The notes under the pieces: generated by a model
The model's input: the letters and a program-made list of their open reading frames with translations, nothing else
Told to the model about the DNA's origin: nothing
The model's database searches: none
Shown: positions 28,225 through 36,862 of the stretch, in pieces
Layout: each line of letters begins with the position of its first letter
Numbering within the stretch: the first letter of the stretch is position 1
Assembly: GCA_963755435.1 (NCBI GenBank)
Contig: CAVWJX010000005.1
Location: 248,001 to 312,000, forward strand
DNA: 64,000 nt
Source: AP-15 sp963755435
GTDB taxonomy: Bacteria; Pseudomonadota; Alphaproteobacteria; ATCC43930; CGMCC-115725
Direction: 5' to 3'
Made by a program: the position numbers and the translations under genes

Positions 28225-29432
28225 GCGATCTGAGGGTTTCCCCGGGCGCGGCAACGCCCCTGGCCGGCGGCCCGGCGGACCCGGCTGCGTTGTCGCACTT
28301 CGTCTCGCACGCCGATTACGATCCCCATGCCGTCGAGCGGATGACGCCGGCGCAAGAGCGCTTTTACATGGCCTCGCAGTGGCGGATGATGTGGTGGAAG
28401 CTGCGCCGCCACCACGTCGCCGTCATTTCCGGGAGCATTCTCCTGGCGATGTATCTGGGCATTCTGATCTGCGAATTTCTGGCGCCTTACGGCGTTGATT
28501 CGCGCAACACCGATTTTATCTACGCACCGCCCCAGGTGGTGCACATCTTCGACCACGGCCGGCTGGTCGCCCCCTATGTCGACGGCTTCGACTACCGGCT
28601 CGACATGCGCCGGCTCGAACGGATCTACACGCCCGACCCGAACAAGCGGCAGACCGTGCGCTTTTTCTGCCATGGCGACCATTACCGGTTCTGGAACCTC
28701 GTTCCGGGCGACCTGCATCTCATCTGCCCGGCCCGCGGCGGCCAGATGTTCCTGTTGGGAACCGATCGGCTCGGCCGCGATCTGATGTCGCGGATGATCT
28801 ACGGCGCGCGCATCTCGCTGACCGTCGGGCTGGTCGGCGTCGCGGTCAGCTTGACCCTCGGCATCGTCATTGGCGGCGTCGCCGGCTACTATGGCGGCTG
28901 GACCGACATCATGATCCAGCGCGCCATGGAGGTCGTCCAATCCTTTCCGCATCTGCCGTTATGGATGGCGCTCTCGGCCATACTGCCGGTCAGCTGGAGC
29001 CCGGTGCTGGTCTATTTCGGGATCACCCTGATCCTCGGGATGATCGATTGGACGCATCTGGCCCGTGCCGTGCGATCAAAGCTCCTGGCCTTGCGCGAGG
29101 AGGATTTCTGCACCGCGGCGGTGCTGATGGGGGCGCGCCCGGTGCGCATCATCGGCCGCCATCTGCTGCCGAGCTTCAGCAGTCACCTGATTGCCTCGGC
29201 GACGTTGATGATCCCAGGCATGATCCTGGGCGAGACCGCGCTGTCGTTCCTTGGCCTGGGGATTCGGCCGCCGATGACGAGTTGGGGCGTGTTGCTCGGC
29301 GAGGCGCAAAACATCAACGTCGTCGTGCTCTATCCCTGGCTGCTGACGCCGGTGATCGCGGTGATCGTGACCGTGCTGGCCTTCAATTTCTTCGGCGATG
29401 GGCTGCGCGACGCCGCCGATCCTTATCACTGA
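28221..29432 (+). CDS. Peptide-type ABC transporter permease (DppC/OppC/YejE-like)
   Basis: 403 residues, ATG overlapping the previous stop. After the first membrane segment there is a periplasmic loop of roughly 120 residues (from about FIYAPPQVVHIFDHG to CPARGGQMFLLGTDRLGRDLMSRMIYGARISL) that is larger than in DppC and typical of a sub-family found in alphaproteobacteria. The EAA loop is REEDFCTAAVLMGARPVRIIGRHLLPS, and GETALSFLGLGIRPPMTSWGVLL closes the domain. It completes the importer; the substrate (peptide, opine, oligosaccharide) cannot be told from sequence. Confidence 0.94.
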   Translation: MSDLRVSPGAATPLAGGPADPAALSHFVSHADYDPHAVERMTPAQERFYMASQWRMMWWKLRRHHVAVISGSILLAMYLGILICEFLAPYGVDSRNTDFIYAPPQVVHIFDHGRLVAPYVDGFDYRLDMRRLERIYTPDPNKRQTVRFFCHGDHYRFWNLVPGDLHLICPARGGQMFLLGTDRLGRDLMSRMIYGARISLTVGLVGVAVSLTLGIVIGGVAGYYGGWTDIMIQRAMEVVQSFPHLPLWMALSAILPVSWSPVLVYFGITLILGMIDWTHLARAVRSKLLALREEDFCTAAVLMGARPVRIIGRHLLPSFSSHLIASATLMIPGMILGETALSFLGLGIRPPMTSWGVLLGEAQNINVVVLYPWLLTPVIAVIVTVLAFNFFGDGLRDAADPYH

Positions 29433-29519
29433 CGAGTTCAGCGGTCAGCAGGCGGCGCGGCTAGACAGCACCGCCCGCGGCAGCGCCCGCCGGGCCGGTC
29501 GGCGGCGGTCGGGCTCAGC

Positions 29520-30350
29520 TCATGGCCGCAGAACCAGCCCTTCCTGGGCGACGATGGTGCCGGGCCGGGCGCTGGCTGCGTCGGCGGCGACCTGGTCCAT
29601 GAACGCATCGTCATGACCGGGATCGTGATGGAAGATCACCAGCGTGCGCACATTGGCGGCATTGGCCAGGCGCACGCCCTCCTCCCAAGTCGAATGGCCC
29701 CAATCCTTATGTTGGGGAAATTCGGCGTCGGTGTAGGTGGCGTCGTAAATCATCACGTCGGCGCGCTCGACCAGGCCCAGAATGTTGCCGTCGAGCGTGC
29801 CCGGCCGGTGCTCGGTATCGGTGATGTAGGCCACCGCGCGCCCGTTATATTCGATGCGGTAGCCGGTGGCGCCGTTGGGATGATTGAGCGGCGCCGTCGC
29901 CAGCCGGATTCCGCGATGCGGCGCCAGGCTTTTGCCGGCGCGGAAATCGATAAATTCGAGCTTGGCGGTAAAGATCCCCATCGGGATCGGAAACAGCGGC
30001 GCGATCATCATGTTGTTGAGCACGCCCTCGATGCCGATGCCGTTTAAATGCCCGGCCCAGATGCGAATATGGCTGCGCTGGTCGTAGCACGGGGCAAAAA
30101 ACGGCAGCCCGCAGATATGGTCGAAATGGGTGTGGCTGTAAAATAGATCGAGCTCGGCCGGCCGGCCGGCGCGCGTCAATTCGTTGCCGAGCAGGCGCAG
30201 GCCGGTGCCGCCGTCGAAAACCATCAACCGGTCGCCGCATCGGATCTCGACGCAGGACGTATTGCCGCCATAGCGCACGGTATCGGATCCCGGGCAGGCG
30301 ATGCTGCCGCGCACACCCCAAAATCGCACCGTGTAATCCGGCTGCACCAA
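29520..30350 (-). CDS. MBL-fold metallo-hydrolase
   Basis: 276 residues. The metal site motif HTHFDH is at SHTHFDHICGLPFF; later ligands are the His in PLNHPNGATG, the Asp in AYITDTEH and the His in VIFHHDPGHDD. N-terminal VRFWGVRGSIACPGSDTVRYGGNTSCVEI is the beta-CASP-less, RNase Z/PhnP-like start found in two-component-associated hydrolases. Converges on the ABC operon with 87 bases between. Substrate unknown; it may be a phosphodiesterase. Confidence 0.9.
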   Translation of the reverse strand: MVQPDYTVRFWGVRGSIACPGSDTVRYGGNTSCVEIRCGDRLMVFDGGTGLRLLGNELTRAGRPAELDLFYSHTHFDHICGLPFFAPCYDQRSHIRIWAGHLNGIGIEGVLNNMMIAPLFPIPMGIFTAKLEFIDFRAGKSLAPHRGIRLATAPLNHPNGATGYRIEYNGRAVAYITDTEHRPGTLDGNILGLVERADVMIYDATYTDAEFPQHKDWGHSTWEEGVRLANAANVRTLVIFHHDPGHDDAFMDQVAADAASARPGTIVAQEGLVLRP

Positions 30351-30535
30351 CGCCTGGGTCCTAATCCATTCGTCCCCCTCGGGCCCATTATATCGATGGT
30401 ATCGACAAAAAAAGCTATATGGCCGGACGCAGCCATTCGCAGTCCGAGGGTATTTTTCGGACCTTCCGCTAAATCTTTCGTTAACCAGATCGGTTTATCA
30501 AAGGCGCTACCCCCCAACCAGACGGAGCGTCGGTT
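30351..30535. promoter_or_regulatory. Divergent intergenic region with small inverted repeat
   Basis: AT-rich for this genome. GTCCGA (30442-30447) and TCGGAC (30457-30462) form a 6-bp stem around TTTT-rich loop sequence, and TATCGATGGTATCGA lies near 30393. It should carry the promoters of the MBL-fold gene (minus) and the small gene (plus). No specific regulator site is claimed. Confidence 0.4.
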
Positions 30536-30754
30536 ATGTCGCAGACCGATTACGAAACCGCTCTCGCCCTCTATCTGCGCACCCGGAGCGTCACCCGCTG
30601 CCCCACCGTTTGCGCCGTGCCGACCCAGGCGATCGTCGCCGCCGCCGACCGCGCCGCCTATCGCGACTATGTCGCCGCACAAGAAGCGGCGCGCCTCGAA
30701 CGGCTAAAGTCGCTGCGCCACCCGGTTGCGATCTGGTCGCCGCCGCCGATGTAG
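30536..30754 (+). CDS. Small conserved protein, unknown function
   Basis: 72 residues. The pattern YLRTRSVTRCPTVCAVPTQA followed by an Ala/Glu-rich helix (ADRAAYRDYVAAQEAARLERLKSL) resembles a short protein I associate with many alphaproteobacteria. Two Cys (in TRCPTVC) are spaced four apart and might bind metal. No signal or membrane segment. It precedes the FAD-dependent monooxygenase by 60 bases and is probably co-transcribed with it. Confidence 0.65.
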   Translation: MSQTDYETALALYLRTRSVTRCPTVCAVPTQAIVAAADRAAYRDYVAAQEAARLERLKSLRHPVAIWSPPPM

Positions 30755-30814
30755 GAGGATCGTCGAGCAGGCCGAACCGGCCGGATCACTCGAAGCCGCC
30801 AAGCGGGGAACCAC

Positions 30815-32068
30815 ATGGCCGATACCGAGATCAGGGTGCGCTGCTGCATCGCCGGGGGCGGTCCCGCCGGCATGATGCTCGGCCTGTTGCTGGCGCGCGC
30901 CGGGGTCCCGGTCATCGTCCTCGAAAAACACGCCGACTTCCTGCGCGATTTCCGCGGCGACACGATCCATCCCGCGACCCTCGAAATCATGCATGAGATC
31001 GGCTTATTGAATGACTTTCTGCGCCGCCCGCATCAGGAGGTGCGCAGCATTGGCGTGCAGTTCGGCGAGGAATTTGTCGATTTTGCCGATTTCACCCATC
31101 TGCCGACCCACTGCCAGTTCATCGCCTTGATGCCGCAATGGGATTTCCTCGACTTTATCGCCGAGCAGGCGCGCCGCTACCCGGCGTTTGCGCTCAAGAC
31201 CTGCGCCGAGGTAACCGGCTTGATTGAAGAAGGCGGACGCATCGCCGGGATCCGGGCCGAGACCCCCGAGGGTGGCTTGACGGTGCGCGCCGATCTCGTG
31301 GTCGGCGCCGATGGTCGCCATTCGACCGTGCGCGAGCGGGCCGGCTTCGAGGTCGACGATCTCGGCGCGCCGATGGACGTGCTGTGGATGCGGCTGTCGC
31401 GTCATCCCGACGACCCGGCGCAAACCCTGGGCCGCATCGATGCCGGGCGGATCCTCGTAATGCTGAACCGCGAGGATTATTGGCAATGCGCCTTTGTCAT
31501 CGCCAAAGGCGGGTTCGACGAAATCCGCGGGCGCGGCCTGCCGGCCTTCCGCGAGGAGATCGCCCGGCTCGCCCCCTATCTGCGCGAGCGCACCGCCGAA
31601 CTCGCCGACTGGTCGCACATCAAGCTGTTGAGCGTCGCCGTCGATCGGCTGCGGGTATGGCATCGGCCCGGCCTCCTGTGCATCGGTGACGCCGCCCACG
31701 CGATGTCGCCGATCGGCGGGGTCGGGATCAACCTGGCGATCCAGGACGCGGTCGCCGCCGCCAACATCCTGGCCCAGCCGCTGCTGGCGCGGACCCTGCG
31801 GGACGATGATTTGCGCGCGGTCCAGCGCCGGCGCGAATTCCCAACCCGGGCGACGCAGCGGCTGCAAGTGGTGGCCCAGAACCGGGTGATCGGCCGCGTC
31901 CTCGAGAGCACCGGCACGATCGCGCCGCCGGGCGTAGTGCGGCTGTTCGGCAGATGGTCATTCTTGCGGCGGTTCCCGGCACGGCTACTCGGGCTCGGGT
32001 TCCGCCCCGAACACGTCAAATCGCCGGTCCAGGCCTCACCGGTTCAGGCCTCGCCGGTTCAGGCTTGA
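30815..32068 (+). CDS. FAD-dependent aromatic-ring-type monooxygenase
   Basis: 417 residues. FAD motifs: CCIAGGGPAGMMLGLLLARAGVPVIVLEKH, the DG motif VVGADGRHSTVRERAG, and the GD motif CIGDAAHAMSPIGGVGINLAIQDAV, so it is a class A flavin monooxygenase like p-hydroxybenzoate hydroxylase. DTIHPATLEIMHEIGL is also family-typical. Substrate unknown. The C-terminus ends in three copies of SPVQA encoded by a 15-base tandem repeat, which is not part of the family fold. Confidence 0.9.
   Translation: MADTEIRVRCCIAGGGPAGMMLGLLLARAGVPVIVLEKHADFLRDFRGDTIHPATLEIMHEIGLLNDFLRRPHQEVRSIGVQFGEEFVDFADFTHLPTHCQFIALMPQWDFLDFIAEQARRYPAFALKTCAEVTGLIEEGGRIAGIRAETPEGGLTVRADLVVGADGRHSTVRERAGFEVDDLGAPMDVLWMRLSRHPDDPAQTLGRIDAGRILVMLNREDYWQCAFVIAKGGFDEIRGRGLPAFREEIARLAPYLRERTAELADWSHIKLLSVAVDRLRVWHRPGLLCIGDAAHAMSPIGGVGINLAIQDAVAAANILAQPLLARTLRDDDLRAVQRRREFPTRATQRLQVVAQNRVIGRVLESTGTIAPPGVVRLFGRWSFLRRFPARLLGLGFRPEHVKSPVQASPVQASPVQA
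32019..32065 (+). repeat. 15-base tandem repeat at the 3' end of the monooxygenase gene
   Basis: Three near-identical 15-base units (TCGCCGGTCCAGGCC and variants) encode SPVQA three times immediately before the stop codon. This is a small in-frame minisatellite. Confidence 0.8.
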
Positions 32069-32125
32069 GGCAGCGCCGGGGTTTACCCCCGATCGCCGGG
32101 TGCCGCCGGGAAGCACCCGGCGGGC

Positions 32126-32336
32126 CGCAGAACCCTGTCCCGAGGGTGCCGCGGCCTATGCCGCCCATGGGCAGGCGCTGACCGAGGCCCAGGTGCGCCC
32201 GGGCGAGCGGGGGGTGCAGTTCAACTGCGCCAGCGGCCTCAAATACCTAATGCCCGAGGCCACACCCGGCCAAGCTCGGCGCCGCTATCGACTGGCCGCG
32301 CCTGGTCGGCAGCGGCCCGGTAGCGCCGCCTATATG
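32126..32336 (+). pseudogene. Remnant of a threonine-synthase C-terminus
   Basis: One frame reads CPEGAAAYAAHGQALTEAQV then RPGERGVQFNCASGLKYLMPEAT, which is very like the C-terminal end of PLP-dependent threonine synthases (pattern F-N-C-A-T-G-L-K-Y-P-M-P). After about 32265 the likeness shifts to another frame (AAIDWPRLVGSGPVAPPI then stop). No catalytic N-terminal part is present upstream; the preceding gene is an unrelated monooxygenase. So this is a decayed fragment. A genuine thrC should exist elsewhere. Confidence 0.6.
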
Positions 32337-32362
32337 AACCGCTGGGCCACTCCGGGCTGTAT

Positions 32363-33418
32363 TTACGGCCGAGCTTCGAGGATCATGTTGAACGGCGTCT
32401 CGGTCGCCCGCCGGACATGGCGAAATCCGCCGGCGGTAATGACTTCGCGCAATTTGGCTTCGCCTGCCTGCGCGCCGAGCGCGGCCCCGACCTCCTGCGC
32501 CAGCGAGGTCGGCACGCAGACCATCGTCGAGCCCGCGTAATAGAGCCGGCCAACCGGATTGAGATTGTCCTCGAGCCGGTCGCCGGCGATCGGCTCGACC
32601 ACCATCCACGTGCCCTCCGGCTTCAGCGACTGATGGACATGCGTCGCTGCACCAACTGGGTCGCCCATGTCGTGTAGGCAATCGAAACACGCAACAAGAT
32701 CGAAATCGCGTTCGGAAAAATCCTTGGCGGTGCCGATCTCGAACCGACAATTGGCCGAGACCCCATGTTCCGCGGCGTGCGCGTTCGCCGCCTCGATCGA
32801 GGCTGGGTGAAAATCGTAGCCGATGAATTGCGAGTTCGGAAAAGCCCGCGCCATGATCACGGTCGAGACGCCGTGGCCGCAGCCGATATCGGCCACCTTC
32901 GCGCCCCGCTCCAATTTGGCGACGGCGCCGTCGAGTGCCGGCAGCCAGCTGGCTACCAGGTTGTTGTGGTAGCCGGGCCGGAAAAACCGCGCCACCGCGC
33001 AAAACAGGCAGCCGGCCTGGTCGCCCCAGGCAACCCCCGCGCCGGTCTTGAACGCCGGTTCGACCTTTGCCTGGTTGTCAAGCAAAGACGCCATTAAGCC
33101 AAAGGCGCCGACCAGATAGACCGGGCTGTCCTCGATCGCAAAAACCATCGCCTGTTCCGCCGGCAAGGTAAATTTCTGCGTCGCAGGCTCGTAGGCGACG
33201 TAGTTCGAAGCCGCCTGATGCGCCAGCCATTCGCGCAGATAGCGCTGGTTGACGCCGGCTGCCGCGGCGAGTTCCTCCGCGGTCATCGGCCCGCGCTCAT
33301 GCATGGTTTTGTAGAGCTCCAGTGCATCGCCGATCCGCACCATGGCGACGCTCGCAGCACCGCCGAGATCCGACAGCATCTGCCCGACAAATTGATGCAA
33401 TTTGTCCTGGTCAAGCAT
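32363..33418 (-). CDS. Winged-helix plus SAM-dependent methyltransferase (Rv2258c-like)
   Basis: 351 residues. The N-terminal winged-helix part has MTAEELAAAAGVNQRYLREWLAHQAASNYV; the C-terminal class I methyltransferase has motif I KVADIGCGHGVSTVIMARAFP, then GYDFHPASIEAANAHA, and VACFDCLHDMGDPVGAA. This two-domain layout is that of Rv2258c-type methyltransferases, whose substrates are mostly unknown. The ATG at 33418 is preceded by GGAGG at a good distance. It stands alone. Confidence 0.9.
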   Translation of the reverse strand: MLDQDKLHQFVGQMLSDLGGAASVAMVRIGDALELYKTMHERGPMTAEELAAAAGVNQRYLREWLAHQAASNYVAYEPATQKFTLPAEQAMVFAIEDSPVYLVGAFGLMASLLDNQAKVEPAFKTGAGVAWGDQAGCLFCAVARFFRPGYHNNLVASWLPALDGAVAKLERGAKVADIGCGHGVSTVIMARAFPNSQFIGYDFHPASIEAANAHAAEHGVSANCRFEIGTAKDFSERDFDLVACFDCLHDMGDPVGAATHVHQSLKPEGTWMVVEPIAGDRLEDNLNPVGRLYYAGSTMVCVPTSLAQEVGAALGAQAGEAKLREVITAGGFRHVRRATETPFNMILEARP

Positions 33419-33794
33419 CTCTCAGCCTCCGTCGTTCCGGATGCGGCGGGCGCGACACCGCGTTGCGCCCCACCGCTGTTCGGCATTCCAAGGCAGAGAC
33501 GTACGAGGTCGGCCAAACACTGCCGCTGGAGCCGGTCGCGCTTCCCAATGGCAGAATGCCTTACGCCAACCCTAGGCTATTCGGGCGGCCGCCAATGTGA
33601 ACCGGCTCACAGGCTGCAAAATGTCTGGGGATCGGGCGGCGCTCGGGGTGGCTGACCGGCGCCCCGAGATCGGGCAGGCTGCCTCTCGGTAAATTCGCCA
33701 TGCCACCAAGCGGAAAGCGAGCAGGGGATACTGCTGGCGCACCGGCGCCTGATGCCCAGGTGTTCGCCGATTTGACTGGGTACCGCCCCCGGCT
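33419..33794. other. Intergenic region without recognisable gene
   Basis: 376 bases between two minus-strand genes. Short open frames here are on both strands but show no family-like sequence. The part near the methyltransferase start presumably carries its promoter. I see no repeat or stem-loop worth calling. Confidence 0.5.
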
Positions 33795-34655
33795 TCAGCG
33801 GCCCGCGGCTTTGCGGCCGAGTTCGAGCGCCGCAAACGAATAGACCGGGGCCGGCATCAGGTAGCGAAAGCCTTTTTCGAGCAAACCCTCGATATTCCTG
33901 GCATCGACATGCGGATGGCCGCAGGGCACGTTGTGCGCCTTGCAGATCGCCAGGATCTCGTCGATCGCCCCGGCGACGGTCGGATGCTCGTATTGCCGCG
34001 GATACCCCAGATCCTGCGACAGATCGCCCTCGCCGATGATCACGACGCCGATGCCCGGCACCTCGTCCAGCATCTTCGGCAGATTGCGGATCGCGCGGAC
34101 CTCCTCGCACATGATCGCGACCAGGATTTCGCCGTTCGGGTTGAGCGGCCACACATCGGCGCGCGCGTAATATTCCTGCTGCGACAATCCCCAATAGCGC
34201 GCCGCGGCGGCCGGCGCGTCGCCGCGCTGGCCGGCGGGCGCATAATGGGCGGCGCTGCGCGGCCGCGGATAGCGGCAGGCGGTGACCGCGTTCAACGCTT
34301 CCTCGACGGTGCTGACATGCGGCCACACGATGCCGTAGACGCCGTGGTCGAGCACCTGCTTGGCGACCCATTGGCTCGCTTCGCCGCCATTTGGCGGGAT
34401 CCGCACAAACGGGGTCACCGCCGGGGCCAGGCTGCCGCTATTCGCGATCTGGCGGCGATCGAGCATGTATTGCAGGCAGTCGCGCAACGCACGGATGTCA
34501 TAGGCGCGATGCTCCATCTCGAACACCACGCCGTCATAGGGGGCCGCACCCACGGCCTGGGCCACGCCGATTTCCGCCGCCGCGAAGGTGACGAAGGCGG
34601 GCTTGCCCTGTTCGAGCGCTCGGATCACGCCGTTGAGGCGCGGAGTTTCGGCCAT
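33795..34655 (-). CDS. HpcH/HpaI-family aldolase (class II, metal-dependent)
   Basis: 286 residues, TIM-barrel HpcH/HpaI family, which cleaves or forms C-C bonds with pyruvate-type donors. Indicators are FEMEHRAYDIRAL (substrate-side Glu), VRIPPNGG, CEEVRAIRNL (metal-ligand Glu in family alignments) and IGEGDLSQDLGYP (metal-ligand Asp). The ATG has AGGAGAATTTCGAG before it. No pathway neighbours, so the substrate is open; 2,4-dihydroxyhept-2-enedioate-type or 4-hydroxy-2-oxovalerate-type aldols are possible. Confidence 0.88.
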   Translation of the reverse strand: MAETPRLNGVIRALEQGKPAFVTFAAAEIGVAQAVGAAPYDGVVFEMEHRAYDIRALRDCLQYMLDRRQIANSGSLAPAVTPFVRIPPNGGEASQWVAKQVLDHGVYGIVWPHVSTVEEALNAVTACRYPRPRSAAHYAPAGQRGDAPAAAARYWGLSQQEYYARADVWPLNPNGEILVAIMCEEVRAIRNLPKMLDEVPGIGVVIIGEGDLSQDLGYPRQYEHPTVAGAIDEILAICKAHNVPCGHPHVDARNIEGLLEKGFRYLMPAPVYSFAALELGRKAAGR

Positions 34656-34855
34656 CTCGAAATTCTCCTGCGGTGCGGCGGGGATCTTAGGGCGGCAATC
34701 CGCGGACCGTCAACTTGGGATCGGGGATCGTCATCGGCTTGTCACCCAGCACCGCTATAAGCCCCCCGCGAATTTTGCCCCTCGGCTCCGCGGCGGTCCT
34801 TCCTTCCGGGAAGGCGCGCCCAAGCGAGCCAGCCTTGCAATAGAGAGGAACCGAG

Positions 34856-35965
34856 ATGACCAGGTTAGGGACCCGCTCGCGCGTTGCCGCGGCGCTCGGC
34901 GCCAGCCTGCTGCCGGCCGCAGCATTTATGTTCAGCGCGTCGCCAAGTGCGCTCGCCGGACCAACTGCCGCCGCCGGCTATACTCTGTCCACCTTTGCCA
35001 CCGCGCCGGCCGGCAGCTCGGCGCCCGACTCAATCGCGGTCGTCGCCAACGACGTCTACGTCGGCTACGGCAATGGCGGGAACCCCGACGGATCGGGCGG
35101 TGCGGTCAGCACGATCGCCGAGTACAGCAGCTCCGGCGCGTTGCTCGGCACGACCTCGGTCGTCGGACACAATGACGGGCTGCGCTACGACCCGGCGGAT
35201 GGGAAATTATGGGCGCTCCAGAACGAGGACGCCAACTCCAACCTGGTGCTGATCCCGCCGGCAACGCTCGCCAAGTCATCGCCGTACTCGTATAGCGCCG
35301 CGGCGCATGGCGGCGGCTACGACGACGCTGCCTTCGCCTCCGGCAAGGCGTTCATCAGCGCGTCGAACCCGGCCAGCAATCCGAACACTGCGCCCGCGAT
35401 CGTCAGCGCGACGTTGAACGGCGGCACGGTCGACGTAACCGGGGTGCTGAACGCCAACGCGACGGCGACGGTCATCAACACCGGCGCGACCACGACGCTC
35501 AACCTCCAGGATCCGGATTCGATGATCTTCGCCCCCGACGGGCGGCTCGTGCTCGACAGCCAGGCCGACGCGCAGCTCGTCTTTGTCACCAATCCGGCAG
35601 GCTCCTCGCAGAGCATGTCGGTGCTCGATCTGACCAACCAGATCGATGACACCGTTTTTGCCGGCGGCGGCCAGCGCACCTTGCTGTTTGCCGCCAAGGG
35701 CGACAATGCCGTCTACCAGCTGACTGGAGATTTTGCGTCGGGCACCGCCTATTCCGCCGCCGCTTCCAACAGCGGCTTGCCCAATACCGACTTCATCGGC
35801 CAGCTCAATCTCGCCAACGGCGATCTTGCGCCGATCGTCAGCGGGTTCAGCGGCCCGGGCGGAGAGGCCTTTCTGCCGGCGCCGGAACCGGCCAGCTTCG
35901 CGTTGCTGGGATGCGCCCTCGTGCTGCTGGCCGGGTTGGCCGGCCCGCTTCGCCGGCGCCGCTGA
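34856..35965 (+). CDS. PEP-CTERM sorted extracellular protein, beta-propeller-like
   Basis: 369 residues with a GAGGAACC ribosome-binding site. N-terminal signal peptide (VAAALGASLLPAAAFMFSASPSALA); C-terminal sorting signal PAPEPASFALLGCALVLLAGLAGPLRRRR, i.e. the PEP-CTERM tripartite layout of motif, membrane segment and basic tail. The middle repeats short strand-turn units (GHNDGLRYDPADGKLWALQNED, LQDPDSMIFAPDGRLVLDSQAD, GGGQRTLLFAAKGDNAVYQL), like an NHL/SMP-30-type propeller. Such proteins are cut by an exosortase (EpsH/XrtA family) and linked to extracellular matrix; no exosortase is in this window. Low in Cys, rich in Ala/Ser/Gly. Confidence 0.85.
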   Translation: MTRLGTRSRVAAALGASLLPAAAFMFSASPSALAGPTAAAGYTLSTFATAPAGSSAPDSIAVVANDVYVGYGNGGNPDGSGGAVSTIAEYSSSGALLGTTSVVGHNDGLRYDPADGKLWALQNEDANSNLVLIPPATLAKSSPYSYSAAAHGGGYDDAAFASGKAFISASNPASNPNTAPAIVSATLNGGTVDVTGVLNANATATVINTGATTTLNLQDPDSMIFAPDGRLVLDSQADAQLVFVTNPAGSSQSMSVLDLTNQIDDTVFAGGGQRTLLFAAKGDNAVYQLTGDFASGTAYSAAASNSGLPNTDFIGQLNLANGDLAPIVSGFSGPGGEAFLPAPEPASFALLGCALVLLAGLAGPLRRRR

Positions 35966-36049
35966 TCGGCGGCGACACCGGCCCCGGTCCGGCGCCGTGC
36001 CGTGTGGCCGGTGACAGTGCCTCGTCAACTTCTGCGCGGGAGGTTTCCG

Positions 36050-36720
36050 GTGCTACGGCAGGGTGGCGCGGTAGAGGCCCCGGCTTGCGGCGCGCCAGAG
36101 GCCGGCCGAGCCGCGCTTCGAGGCCGGCGATCCAGGCTGGCGCGCCGAGCGGCCGGCCGATCGTCGCCGCCCGTTCGAGCCGGGCCGTGATCGCCTGGTC
36201 GGCGGGCGCGGCGAGGAGGCCGGCGAAATCGGGCACCCGCGCCAGCAGCGGGGCCACCATGGCCAGTTCGTCGTCGCGGCCGGCGAGATGCGCCGGAACG
36301 CTCGACCAGGGCCAGTCTTCAGGCCCGCGCGACCAGGCCTGCGGCGACCGGATTGAGTGCGATATACCGCGCCGCCGCCAGCAGATGCGCCTCGTCCATG
36401 ACGACCGCGCCAAAGCGGCCCTGGAACAGATGCCCGGTCCAGCGGAACCGCGCGTTGATCGTCGCCGTATAGCGCCGGTGCGCCTCGGCAAAGGTGGCGC
36501 GCAGGCCGTCCGCGTCGGCGGGCGCGACGATCAGGTGGACATGGTTCGGGAGCAGGCAATAGGCCCAGATCTCGGCCCCGGCGCGGCGCGCCGCCTGGCC
36601 GACCAGACGACGGTAGAGCCGATAATCCGCGGCGCCAAAGAACACCGGCTGGCGCCGATTGCCGCGCTGGGTGACGTGGTGCGGCAGGCCCGGCACCACC
36701 ACCCGAGCGATCCGCGCCAT
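36050..36720 (-). pseudogene. REP-associated tyrosine transposase (RAYT), copy 1, frameshifted
   Basis: Starts at the ATG at 36720 (MARIARVVVPGLPHHVTQRGNRRQPVFF). The HUH nuclease motif is intact (NHVHLIV), and the family segments FRWTGHLFQGRF and AARYIALNPV follow. The frame stops at 36319 right after LVARA, but one frame over it continues as PEDWPWSSVPAHL, which is exactly what normally follows. Removing one base from the CCC run at 36324-36326 (plus strand) restores VARPEDWPWSS. So a single inserted base breaks the gene (or is a sequencing error). The restored C-terminus runs to about 36050. Upstream it carries two copies of the 17-base repeat. Confidence 0.85.
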
Positions 36721-36781
36721 GGCAAATCCCTCCCGCGAGCCCCGCGCCCTCGCAAGCACCATGAACCGGTCGCCAAATAAA

Positions 36782-36798
36782 GTAAACTGTCACCGTAA
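36782..36798 (-). repeat. RAYT-associated repeat GTAAACTGTCACCGTAA, copy a
   Basis: A 17-base motif (reverse strand TTACGGTGACAGTTTAC) that recurs next to each transposase copy in this island. It lies about 60 bases upstream of RAYT copy 1, in the expected place for the 5' end of the element. Confidence 0.85.
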
Positions 36799-36843
36799 CC
36801 CCGGCCAGGCCGTCCCTGCGCATCACGCTGGTCAGCGCATTGC

Positions 36844-36860
36844 GTAAACTGTCACCGTAA
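36844..36860 (-). repeat. RAYT-associated repeat, copy b
   Basis: Second perfect copy of the 17-base motif, 62 bases from copy a. Immediately beyond it the sequence switches to the relaxase gene, so this marks the insertion boundary. Confidence 0.85.
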
Positions 36861-36862
36861 CC

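Noticed and set aside
34746..34855. Riboswitch-like leader before the PEP-CTERM gene
   Set aside because: Some inverted pairs (e.g. CCTTCCGGGAAGG) exist but do not match any riboswitch pattern I know.
36006..36020. GGCCGGTGACAGTGCC as a left-end RAYT repeat
   Set aside because: Only part of the 17-base motif is matched, too little to call an element end.
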